From: Treponema sp.
GTDB taxonomy: Bacteria; Spirochaetota; Spirochaetia; Treponematales; Breznakiellaceae
DNA: 9,865 nucleotides
Direction of reading: 5' to 3'
Assembly: GCA_009786715.1 (NCBI GenBank)
Contig: WQRN01000035.1
Location: 1-9,865, forward strand
Part shown: positions 1 through 5,493 of the stretch, piece after piece
Position numbering within the stretch: position 1 is the stretch's first letter
How the letters are laid out: every line of letters starts with the position of its first letter
Notes under the pieces: generated by a model
What the model saw: the letters and a program-made list of their open reading frames with translations, nothing else
What the model was told of the DNA's origin: nothing
The model's database searches: none
Made by a program: the position numbers and the translations under genes

Positions 1-620
1 TCCGAGGCGACTGCGCAGCCTATTCCGTTTTTTCCGATGCAAAGCGGACGAAAACCATTCGGGTCGCGAACAGCGATCAATTTATTTTTGCTGGTAACAA
101 TAACAAGAGAAAACGCGCCTCGCAATAAACCCGCGGCATGAGCGACACCCTGCAGGGAATTTCTTTCCATGCTTATACAGTACGCGATTAAAGAAGAGAC
201 AACTTCACTGTCGCTGGTCGCGTTAAAATTCAAACCAAGATTTAAGAGATCCGCGCGAATTTCTTTCGCGTTTGTAATATTTCCGTTATGCGCAGTCGCG
301 ATTCTGCCTGTAAGATATTCAGTAACAAATGGCCCCGCGTTTTCCTTACAAGACTGTCCTGTCGTAGAATACCGCGTATGCCCTACCGCTACCTTTCCTT
401 TGGGCAGGCGGGAAAGTTCTTCGCTTGAAAAAATTTCGCTTACAAGCCCCTCATCCTTGTGACAAATAATGCTGCGGTTATTTGCTACAGCGATCCCGGC
501 TCCTTCCTGTCCGCGGTGCTGCAGCGCAAGGAGGCCGTTATATGTCAATCCAACGGCTTCATCGGCGTGCAGACTGACGCCGAACACCGCGCATTCTTCA
601 TTTAACTTATCAGTTCGCAT
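1..620 (-). CDS. purF: Amidophosphoribosyltransferase PurF, N-terminal part (cut by window edge)
   Basis: PurF makes 5-phosphoribosylamine from PRPP and glutamine, the committed step of de novo purine synthesis. Only the first 206 codons lie in the window, covering the class II (Ntn) glutaminase domain; the PRPP-binding half is beyond the left edge. Visible motifs are Cys10 in EECAVFGV (the nucleophile, exposed in the family after removal of a short propeptide, here probably nine residues), LQHRGQEGAGI at about 33-43, GHTRYSTTGQS, AHNGNIT, SDSEVV and VRDPNGFRPL. These separate PurF from GlmS and from the GltB glutaminase. The start at 620 is the ATG just before the conserved Cys segment. It follows AGAGGGG at a rather long spacing of 13 nt and overlaps the upstream ANTAR gene by 11 nt, so translational coupling is likely. 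It appears to be in the same transcription unit as glmS. Identification is very secure; completeness of the gene cannot be judged. Confidence 0.96.
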   Translation of the reverse strand, partial: MRTDKLNEECAVFGVSLHADEAVGLTYNGLLALQHRGQEGAGIAVANNRSIICHKDEGLVSEIFSSEELSRLPKGKVAVGHTRYSTTGQSCKENAGPFVTEYLTGRIATAHNGNITNAKEIRADLLNLGLNFNATSDSEVVSSLIAYCISMERNSLQGVAHAAGLLRGAFSLVIVTSKNKLIAVRDPNGFRPLCIGKNGIGCAVAS

Positions 621-1059
621 ATGTTTTTAATATCCCCTCTGCAATTACCCTTTTTGTAGTGCGTAAATCCATCGCCTGTTTTTCTATAAAACGGTGCGAT
701 TCCTGCTCCGATAGGCTTAAGTATGAAATGAGCATACACTTTGCCCTGTCAATTATTCGTATGTCTTCTATTTTTTGTTTTAACTTTGCGTTTTCATCCT
801 GCAGCTGCCTTAATTTGCCTTTTACGGATGCGGCGATACTGCGGGCAAGATTTTCACCGCCTTCATCGGAAAGCGGAGCGTCTACAATTACAATGTCATA
901 TTTTTTTTCCAAAAGGATTTTTTGCGCTTCGCTTGCGGACGCAGCTACTTTAATTTGATTGATAGAAGCGGCAGCGAAAGCTTCAGAGAATAGCGACACG
1001 CTCTTTACTGAAGTTGTGACTATCAATACCGACTCGTTCTCAGCGCCCGAACTTTCCAT
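610..1059 (-). CDS. ANTAR-domain RNA-binding regulator with a shortened receiver domain
   Basis: A 149-residue regulator. Residues 10-78 look like the first half of a response-regulator receiver: a hydrophobic strand VLIV, then IVIVD60APLSDE at the position of the phospho-Asp, then a helix. The usual acidic pair after the first strand is replaced by TTS (15-17). A charged coiled coil (about 80-101) leads into an ANTAR domain (about 94-146) recognisable by IDRAKCMLI, LSEQESHRFIEKQAM and a C-terminal VIAEGILKTY. ANTAR proteins bind nascent RNA and prevent termination. In full receivers two more strands and a helix separate the third helix from the linker; here they are absent with no break in frame, so the protein is about 45-50 residues shorter than I expect. 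I chose ATG at 1059, 6 nt after AGAGG; a TTG at 1065 is also in frame but overlaps poorly with that site. The gene begins 9 nt after glmS. ANTAR proteins of this kind are often found near glutamine synthetase or glutamate synthase genes, which suggests a nitrogen role. Confidence 0.9.
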   Translation of the reverse strand: MESSGAENESVLIVTTSVKSVSLFSEAFAAASINQIKVAASASEAQKILLEKKYDIVIVDAPLSDEGGENLARSIAASVKGKLRQLQDENAKLKQKIEDIRIIDRAKCMLISYLSLSEQESHRFIEKQAMDLRTTKRVIAEGILKTYAN

Positions 1060-1068
1060 AACCAACCT

Positions 1069-2928
1069 CTATTCAACCGTAACGCTTTTAGCAAGATTAC
1101 GCGGTTTATCAATATCCAAACCTTTATTCGCAGCTACATAATAACTGAAAAGCTGCAAAGCAATAACCGACAAAGACGGCGAAAATAAATCCGTTACCTG
1201 CGGCAAACCTATGTAATAAAGTTTTTCACCCATAGTGTCAACCTTGTCCTTCGGACAGTTCCCGATAAGCAGCACCTTTGCGCCGCGGCTAATAACCTGT
1301 TCCGCGTTACTCATTATCTTTCCGTACAAATAAGAACAATTTGAAAGAGCGACAACCAGCGTATTTTCTTCTACAAGCGAAATTGTGCCGTGCTTTAACT
1401 CGCCGCCCGCGTAGGCTTCCGAGTGAATGTAAGATATTTCTTTCAGTTTTAAAGAACCTTCAAGCGAGATCGCGTAATCGATATTTCTGCCGATGAAAAA
1501 AATACTTTTATAACCAACGCATGTAGAAGCGTACATTTGGATTGAACCTATTTTATCCAGAATGGAAGAAACTTTATCCGGTAAAGCGTTTATTTCTTCA
1601 ATTTGATTCTTCTCTTCGTCGCTGGATAATTTACCGAGTTTAACGGCAAATCGAATCGCGAGAATGTACAGCAGCACTAACTGAGCGGAAAAAGCTTTTG
1701 TTGTCGCTACGGCGATTTCAGGTCCGGCTGCCGTGAACAGGCAATAATCCGCTTCCTTCGCGATTGTGCTTCCAACAACATTGACGATAGAAAGCGTAAC
1801 GGCTCCCTTTGACTTCGCTTCCCTCATCGCGGCGATTGTGTCTGCGGTCTCTCCCGATTGAGTTACTAAAATGACAAGCGTTTTATTATCGATGATTGCG
1901 TCTTTGTAGCGAAACTCGCTTGCAAGTTCCACTTCCACAGATATTCTGCAAAGCCTTTCAAACACGTATTTCGCGGTAACTCCGGCATTGTATGCCGAGC
2001 CGCAAGCGGTTATTACAATTTTATCAAAGCGCGAAACATCGACTTTTTCCAATATATTTTTATTATTACCGTCTATAACCGCGGATTGAATTGTATCGCG
2101 CAGAACTTTAGGCTGCTCCATTATTTCTTTCAGCATAAAGTGCGGATAGCCGTCTTTTTCCGCGCTGTCTAAACTCCATGTTACAGTTTCAATATTTTTT
2201 TGAATCGGCTCTTTATCCATATTAAAAAATTGAATGCTTCCTGCGCTTGCGTCTGCTGCACCGCCGCGGCGAAGGATTGCTATCTCTTTATCGTTAAGAT
2301 AATAAACCTTATTTGTATGTTTCAGCACCGCGGGCACATCAGAAGCGATAAAGTTTCCATGATCGCTTACGCCGAGGATCAGCGGGTTGTCTTTTTTTAC
2401 AGCGACTAATGTATCAGGCTCATCAATACACATAATACCGAGGGCATAGGAACCTTCGACCGCGTTCGATACTTTGATAACTGCGTCAATTAGATCGCCG
2501 TCATAATAATGCTCGGCAAGCTGCGCGATAACTTCGCTGTCGGTCTGCGAGGCGAAAGACACGCCCCAATGTTCAAGACGTTCTTTTAACTGTTTATAGT
2601 TTTCGATAATGCCGTTATGCACAACAGCGATTTTATTTTTACTGCCGACATGAGGATGAGAATTAATATCGGAAGGTTCGCCGTGAGTCGCCCAGCGCGT
2701 GTGGCCGATGCCGAGATTTCCCGAAAGCGGTTTATTTTCAAGCAGACGATCGGCAATCCGCTCTTCCAGAATCGCTAAGCGGCCTTTTTGTTTAATAACA
2801 TCAAAACCATCGCGTCCGAAAATTGCGATACCGGCGGAATCATAGCCGCGATACTCAAGTTTTTTGAGACCGTCGACAATAATTCCCACAGCGTCATTTT
2901 GTCCGATATAGCCGATAATGCCGCACAC
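1069..2928 (-). CDS. glmS: Glutamine--fructose-6-phosphate aminotransferase (isomerizing) GlmS
   Basis: GlmS makes glucosamine-6-phosphate from fructose-6-phosphate and glutamine, the entry to peptidoglycan amino sugars. The 619-residue length is typical. The class II glutaminase domain holds Cys2 (CGIIGYIG), RGYDSAGI at 27-34, GHTRWATHG at 75-83, HNGIIENY at 104-111 and TDSEV at 129-133. Two SIS sugar-isomerase domains follow, with ACGSAYNAG at 308-316, QSGETADT at 357-364 and GGELKHG in the second. The C-terminus ends in the characteristic KPRNLAKSVTVE. The start is GTG at 2928, fixed because the catalytic Cys must directly follow the initiator. A site AAGG lies 5 nt upstream and is itself repeated (AAGGTTAAGG). 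The gap from the GXGXG gene is only 72 nt, too short for a glmS ribozyme, so the feedback control usual in many Gram-positives is missing here. It is followed closely by the ANTAR gene and purF. Identification is secure. Confidence 0.98.
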   Translation of the reverse strand: MCGIIGYIGQNDAVGIIVDGLKKLEYRGYDSAGIAIFGRDGFDVIKQKGRLAILEERIADRLLENKPLSGNLGIGHTRWATHGEPSDINSHPHVGSKNKIAVVHNGIIENYKQLKERLEHWGVSFASQTDSEVIAQLAEHYYDGDLIDAVIKVSNAVEGSYALGIMCIDEPDTLVAVKKDNPLILGVSDHGNFIASDVPAVLKHTNKVYYLNDKEIAILRRGGAADASAGSIQFFNMDKEPIQKNIETVTWSLDSAEKDGYPHFMLKEIMEQPKVLRDTIQSAVIDGNNKNILEKVDVSRFDKIVITACGSAYNAGVTAKYVFERLCRISVEVELASEFRYKDAIIDNKTLVILVTQSGETADTIAAMREAKSKGAVTLSIVNVVGSTIAKEADYCLFTAAGPEIAVATTKAFSAQLVLLYILAIRFAVKLGKLSSDEEKNQIEEINALPDKVSSILDKIGSIQMYASTCVGYKSIFFIGRNIDYAISLEGSLKLKEISYIHSEAYAGGELKHGTISLVEENTLVVALSNCSYLYGKIMSNAEQVISRGAKVLLIGNCPKDKVDTMGEKLYYIGLPQVTDLFSPSLSVIALQLFSYYVAANKGLDIDKPRNLAKSVTVE

Positions 2929-2943
2929 GATAACCTTAACCTT

Positions 2944-2962
2944 GTGCGGTCAAAGACCGCAC
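2944..2962 (-). promoter_or_regulatory. Perfect 8-bp hairpin just before the glmS ribosome binding site
   Basis: The minus strand reads GTGCGGTC-TTT-GACCGCAC, a perfect 8-bp GC-rich stem with a 3-nt loop, ending immediately before AAGGTTAAGG. No U tract follows, so it is not an intrinsic terminator. Its 3' arm (CCGCAC, 2949-2944) is also complementary to GTGCGG at 2926-2921, which spans the last base of the glmS start codon and the Cys2 codon. Two alternative hairpins are therefore possible, one leaving the start open and one closing it. The structure is visible; a regulatory role is inferred. Confidence 0.55.
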
Positions 2963-2975
2963 TCTATAATCGAAA

Positions 2976-2992
2976 ATGAAACGAAGTTTCAT
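2976..2992 (-). promoter_or_regulatory. Small hairpin after the GXGXG gene
   Basis: ATGAAAC-TTC-GTTTCAT forms a 7-bp stem with a 3-nt loop, 8 nt after the stop codon of the GXGXG gene, followed by TTTCG. The stem is AT-rich and the U run is short and interrupted, so termination would be partial at best. It could mark a processing site, or a transcript end reducing glmS expression. The dyad is seen; function is a guess. Confidence 0.35.
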
Positions 2993-3000
2993 AATAGCCT

Positions 3001-3735
3001 CTAATTTGCGGTATACAATTGCTTGTAAGGATTTTTCGCGTTAGGTTTTAAAACAAAAAATTGATCCTTTAACAAAGAAGCGGAATCCATTTTAAAGTGA
3101 TCGGCGAACTCTTTTACAAACGGTTCAATTTCCATTAAATCTTCTTTGCACGCAATTTCCACTGCAACCTGATCAGGAAGCGCTACAAGATCTTTCTGCG
3201 TCCTAATAAAAATTTTTCCGCCGTGCATTCCAGTTCCTGTAAAATTACCGACAGGCGCAACCGAAGGCTGCGGATCATTTTCCGCTCCAATACCAAGCAC
3301 AACAATTAACCCTCCCGCAAGATATTCACCGAGAAAACTCCCCGCCTTGCCGCCGATCACAATTACAGGTTTCTTTTCCTTATACTCTTTCATGTGAATA
3401 CCTGTTCTGTAACCGGCGTTGCCTTTAACAAAAATGCTCCCTCCGCGCATGGCGTAACCAAGAGCGTCGCCGGCATTCCCGTGAATAATAATTTTTCCGT
3501 CGTTCATTGTATCGCCGGTTGCGTCCTGCGCATTACCGTGCACTTCAATCACAGCGCCGTCGAGATAACAGCCAAGCGCGTTACCGGGCGTTCCGTTTAT
3601 AACGAGTGTTTTATCTTTTAACGCGCTGCCGATAAATCTTTCACCATAACAGTCATCGATCTGGACATATGCTCCGGCGGCCTTAATTCGTTCGTTTAAC
3701 TCTTTAAAATGATGATTTTTCGCTAAAATGCTCAT
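3001..3735 (-). CDS. GXGXG-motif protein, glutamate synthase alpha-subunit C-terminal domain as a separate protein
   Basis: A 244-residue stand-alone version of the beta-helix domain that forms the C-terminus of the glutamate synthase large subunit (GltB), related also to formylmethanofuran dehydrogenase subunit C. Residues about 42-178 repeat a strand-turn unit rich in G-N-A and G-X-G: INGTPGNALG, VHGNAQDATG, IHGNAGDALG, VKGNAGYRTG, IGGKAGSFLG, then NFTGTGMHGGKIFIR. In split glutamate synthases of archaea and anaerobes this domain is a separate gene beside amidotransferase, FMN-domain, ferredoxin and FAD-oxidoreductase genes; the last two lie just upstream here, the first two do not appear. 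The ATG at 3735 follows GGGGG by 4 nt, and that site directly adjoins the U tract of a strong terminator, so expression requires readthrough of the leader. It is the first gene of the unit that continues with glmS, the ANTAR gene and purF. The family is clear; whether it serves in glutamate synthase or has been adapted to another enzyme is not. Confidence 0.9.
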   Translation of the reverse strand: MSILAKNHHFKELNERIKAAGAYVQIDDCYGERFIGSALKDKTLVINGTPGNALGCYLDGAVIEVHGNAQDATGDTMNDGKIIIHGNAGDALGYAMRGGSIFVKGNAGYRTGIHMKEYKEKKPVIVIGGKAGSFLGEYLAGGLIVVLGIGAENDPQPSVAPVGNFTGTGMHGGKIFIRTQKDLVALPDQVAVEIACKEDLMEIEPFVKEFADHFKMDSASLLKDQFFVLKPNAKNPYKQLYTAN

Positions 3736-3744
3736 TTTTCCCCC

Positions 3745-3826
3745 AAAAAAAGGCGCTCATCAGAAGGTAAAAGACGGTCATCAACTCAAAAAGCCGATTA
3801 TCGCCGTTTGCCACCTGATGAACGCC
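3745..3826 (-). terminator. Intrinsic terminator directly before the GXGXG ribosome binding site
   Basis: Arms GGCGTTCATCAG (3826-3815) and CTGATGAGCGCC (3763-3752) form 12 consecutive pairs, and TTTTTTT (3751-3745) follows at once. The long 51-nt loop is unusual for a plain terminator and typical of a conditional one. It may also stop minus-strand transcription running on from the purC operon. The GGGGG ribosome binding site begins on the next base. Confidence 0.7.
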
Positions 3827-3833
3827 CTTGTTC
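3745..3833 (-). promoter_or_regulatory. Attenuator-like leader RNA with two exclusive folds
   Basis: Transcription from the promoter at 3841-3869 should begin near 3833 and yield a leader of about 100 nt before the GXGXG start codon. Its 5' arm GGCGTTCATCAG (3826-3815) has two possible partners. One is CTGATGAGCGCC (3763-3752), giving 12 pairs with a single G-U and then seven U: a terminator. The other is TGATGACCGTC (3783-3773), giving 10 pairs with one mismatch and leaving the terminator 3' arm free: an antiterminator. The two partners are near-copies (9 of 11 bases). Within the 51-nt loop a further ACGG/CCGU pairing (3807-3804 with 3777-3774) is possible. I do not recognise a known riboswitch class. 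The trigger could be a metabolite or a protein; the ANTAR protein of the same operon is a candidate, although its usual paired six-base loops are not evident. Confidence 0.65.
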
Positions 3834-3840
3834 AAGCTCA

Positions 3841-3869
3841 TTTATATAAAAAATATAGTGTTTAGTCAA
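3841..3869 (-). promoter_or_regulatory. Strong sigma-70-type promoter for the leader-GXGXG-glmS-ANTAR-purF unit
   Basis: A -35 box TTGACT (3869-3864) and a -10 box TATAAA (3846-3841) are separated by exactly 17 nt. Five bases after the -10 box comes TTGAACA (3835-3829), which covers the expected start of transcription and forms part of a small dyad CTTG-AA-CAAG. The purC promoter has the same boxes, spacing and TTGAACA. Strength is inferred from the match to consensus. Confidence 0.75.
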
Positions 3870-3892
3870 GAGGGAGCAAATGTGTTTTTTTC

Positions 3893-3921
3893 TTGCCGTC
3901 TGCATAAAATATTAATATTTT
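3893..3921 (+). promoter_or_regulatory. Possible promoter for the small plus-strand gene
   Basis: TTGCCG (3893-3898) and TATTTT (3916-3921) are 17 nt apart in a very AT-rich stretch 32 nt before the start codon at 3953. Other -10-like hexamers occur nearby (for example TATAGA at 3926), so the exact site is uncertain. A divergent promoter is needed here because no plus-strand gene lies upstream. Confidence 0.35.
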
Positions 3922-3952
3922 TGAATATAGATAAATAAATTATGGAGGTCAT

Positions 3953-4240
3953 ATGAAAGCAATTGATGTAACAAATATCGAAGAAGTAACTGCTATTAAA
4001 GCAGAACAACTCATCGGTACAAAGTGGGAAAGCTGGTGCGAACCGTACCGCGGACGGATGTCAATGGAATTTATCGATAAGACAAATTGTGTTTACATAT
4101 CAAACCCCAGGGAATTTCCAATGACGTATACTGTCGCGGAAGGCAGAATTTACATCAGCAACATTGAAGGGGCATTTGAACTCAGAGGAGACGTTCTTTT
4201 TAATAACGATCTTCCTGTTTTTGAAAGAGGAGCGGCATAA
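3953..4240 (+). CDS. Small protein of unknown function, sole plus-strand gene
   Basis: A 95-residue soluble protein with no signal peptide or membrane segment. The start is well supported: GGAGG lies 5 nt before the ATG. Residues 1-20 look like a short helical leader; from about 21 the pattern IGTKWESWCEPYRGRMSMEFIDKTNCVYIS, given here only as a description of alternating polar and hydrophobic residues, suggests beta strands, and the end LRGDVLFNNDLPVFER continues this. The GT-x-W start followed by strands ending in a short L-x-x-x-G-D-x-L-x-F motif recalls small beta-barrel or META-like proteins that I associate with spirochaetes, but I cannot name the family. It contains two Cys. It runs against the surrounding operons, ends 12 nt before the convergent stop of the FAD oxidoreductase, and separates it from the GXGXG gene. 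Coding is likely from the ribosome site and protein-like composition; function is unknown. Confidence 0.78.
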   Translation: MKAIDVTNIEEVTAIKAEQLIGTKWESWCEPYRGRMSMEFIDKTNCVYISNPREFPMTYTVAEGRIYISNIEGAFELRGDVLFNNDLPVFERGAA

Positions 4241-4252
4241 TAATTATAAATG

Positions 4253-5491
4253 TTACTTTGCACCGCTCAGCTTTACAGCTCTTACTTCTTTTGTAAACGC
4301 CATGAGACCGGGCTTTTCACAAACCAGAGCGAAATCAATTGAATCAAGCGGCGTACATTCGCGGATCAGGCTTGTGTAAATCCCGGCTTTATCAACATTT
4401 CCAATTATGATGTAACCATTCAGCTTATTATCACTGTAGAAAAGTTTTTTATAATTGCCGTTTTCGTTTTTAACAAAATTCTCGCCAACATAATTTCCCG
4501 CGGTGATCATGTGCAAACCAAAAAATCCAATCGCGTTCATGGGTATTGCCTTGCCGAATGATGAGTCGCTGTTTGCCATGTTTATACCGGCGCACTCACC
4601 CTGCATATAGGCGTTAGGAAGGAGCGCCATAATCTTATTCTGCCCGCTTGAAACATCCAGCGTTTGGGTGCAGTCTCCGGCAGCGTAAATATCTTTTGCG
4701 GTAGTCTCTGATTTGTTGTTTACGATAATGCCGCGATCGATATTTGCGATGTCTTTTAAAAGCGATGTATTCGGGCGCACGCCGACAGCAAGAACAAGTA
4801 TATCAAAATCGGCAGTTTCACCGCTTTCAAAAATTGCGGAATTTTTTCCAAATTTTTTAACGCTGCTTGCAAGTTTAAAATCAATCCCTTTACTTTCCAG
4901 ATGGCTTTGAACAATTTTTGCGCCTTCTTCGTCAAGGATACTTGATAAAATTCTCGGCGCAAGATCTACAACCGTTATTTTAGAAACTCTCTTTTCAATC
5001 CCTTCCGCGCATTTGAGCCCTATCAAACCCGCGCCGATTATTAAAACTTTCGCGTTTTTTTTCTTTGTAAGCATTTCGTCAAGGAGGCGCGCATCGTCAA
5101 GGCTCATGAAAGTAGTTTTATCTTTCACAGTATCCAGGCCGTCAAACGGCGGCACAAACGGAGATGAACCTGTTGCGACAAGCAGTCTGTCGTAATGAAT
5201 GTTGCTTCCTTTTGATAATGATAATTCATTTTTCTCAGCGTAAATTTTTGTTACCGTTGTATTAGTTAAAAGAGTGACATTTTTATCTGCGTAAAAATTG
5301 TTACTGCGGTACTTCATGGATTCTTCTGTTACTTTTCCAAGTAACAAATACGAAATGAGTGGGCGCGAATATGTATGATGCGCTTCATTGGTGATAACGG
5401 TAATTTTACCTTCCTTGTCTATCTGGCGGATTCCTTCTACCGCGCCGATACCTGCTGTTGAATTACCGATTATTACGTACTGTGTTGGCAT
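4253..5491 (-). CDS. NAD(P)/FAD-dependent oxidoreductase, split glutamate-synthase type
   Basis: A 412-residue two-dinucleotide-domain flavoprotein. An N-terminal FAD fold has GNSTAG at 9-14 in place of the textbook GXGXXG. LLVATGSSP surrounds 106-110, a second Rossmann motif GAGLIG at 153-158 binds NAD(P)H, and IYAAGDC at 268-274 closes the FAD site. No redox-active CXXC is seen in the FAD domain, so it belongs with rubredoxin/nitrite reductase-like electron carriers rather than disulfide reductases. In anaerobes close relatives sit beside a polyferredoxin and split glutamate synthase genes and are thought to pass NAD(P)H electrons to the FMN domain. Here its ferredoxin-like partner ends 2 nt upstream, and its ribosome site (AAAGGAG) lies within that gene's last codons, implying coupled translation. 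It is the last gene of the purC operon, with no clear terminator after it. The fold is secure; the physiological acceptor is inferred from context. Confidence 0.9.
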   Translation of the reverse strand: MPTQYVIIGNSTAGIGAVEGIRQIDKEGKITVITNEAHHTYSRPLISYLLLGKVTEESMKYRSNNFYADKNVTLLTNTTVTKIYAEKNELSLSKGSNIHYDRLLVATGSSPFVPPFDGLDTVKDKTTFMSLDDARLLDEMLTKKKNAKVLIIGAGLIGLKCAEGIEKRVSKITVVDLAPRILSSILDEEGAKIVQSHLESKGIDFKLASSVKKFGKNSAIFESGETADFDILVLAVGVRPNTSLLKDIANIDRGIIVNNKSETTAKDIYAAGDCTQTLDVSSGQNKIMALLPNAYMQGECAGINMANSDSSFGKAIPMNAIGFFGLHMITAGNYVGENFVKNENGNYKKLFYSDNKLNGYIIIGNVDKAGIYTSLIRECTPLDSIDFALVCEKPGLMAFTKEVRAVKLSGAK

Positions 5492-5493
5492 AA

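Noticed and set aside
2941..2964. AGTGCGGTC-TTT-GACCGCAC resembles the inverted DNA uptake sequence of Haemophilus.
   Set aside because: The flanking bases differ, it occurs once in the window, and the gene content does not fit Pasteurellaceae.
3740..3763. CTGATGAG followed by GGGGGAAA on the minus strand, resembling a hammerhead ribozyme core.
   Set aside because: The bases between cannot form a proper stem II and no matching stem III with a cleavage site is present; CTGATGAG is explained by the terminator arm.
3745..3833. Resemblance of CGTTCATC in the leader to the glnA/glutamine riboswitch motif.
   Set aside because: The conserved core that should follow (a GACGGAAGTAGG-like element and the GAAGGAACG closing strand) is not there.
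3745..3833. Search for the canonical ANTAR target, two adjacent hairpins with six-base loops having A first and G fourth.
   Set aside because: No stem in the leader closes such a loop; the hairpins before glmS have 3-nt loops. An ANTAR link therefore stays a hypothesis.
3704..3841. A 45-codon open frame on the minus strand starting at the ATG formed by the end of the -10 box (TATAAATG) and running through the whole leader.
   Set aside because: Its ATG lies upstream of the expected transcription start, it has no ribosome site, and it runs through the terminator and out of frame past the GXGXG start. Chance openness is more likely than a leader peptide.
4230..4268. GAGCGG and CCGCTC around the convergent gene ends as a bidirectional terminator.
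   Set aside because: Only 6 bp with a 27-nt AT-rich loop and no U tract on either side.
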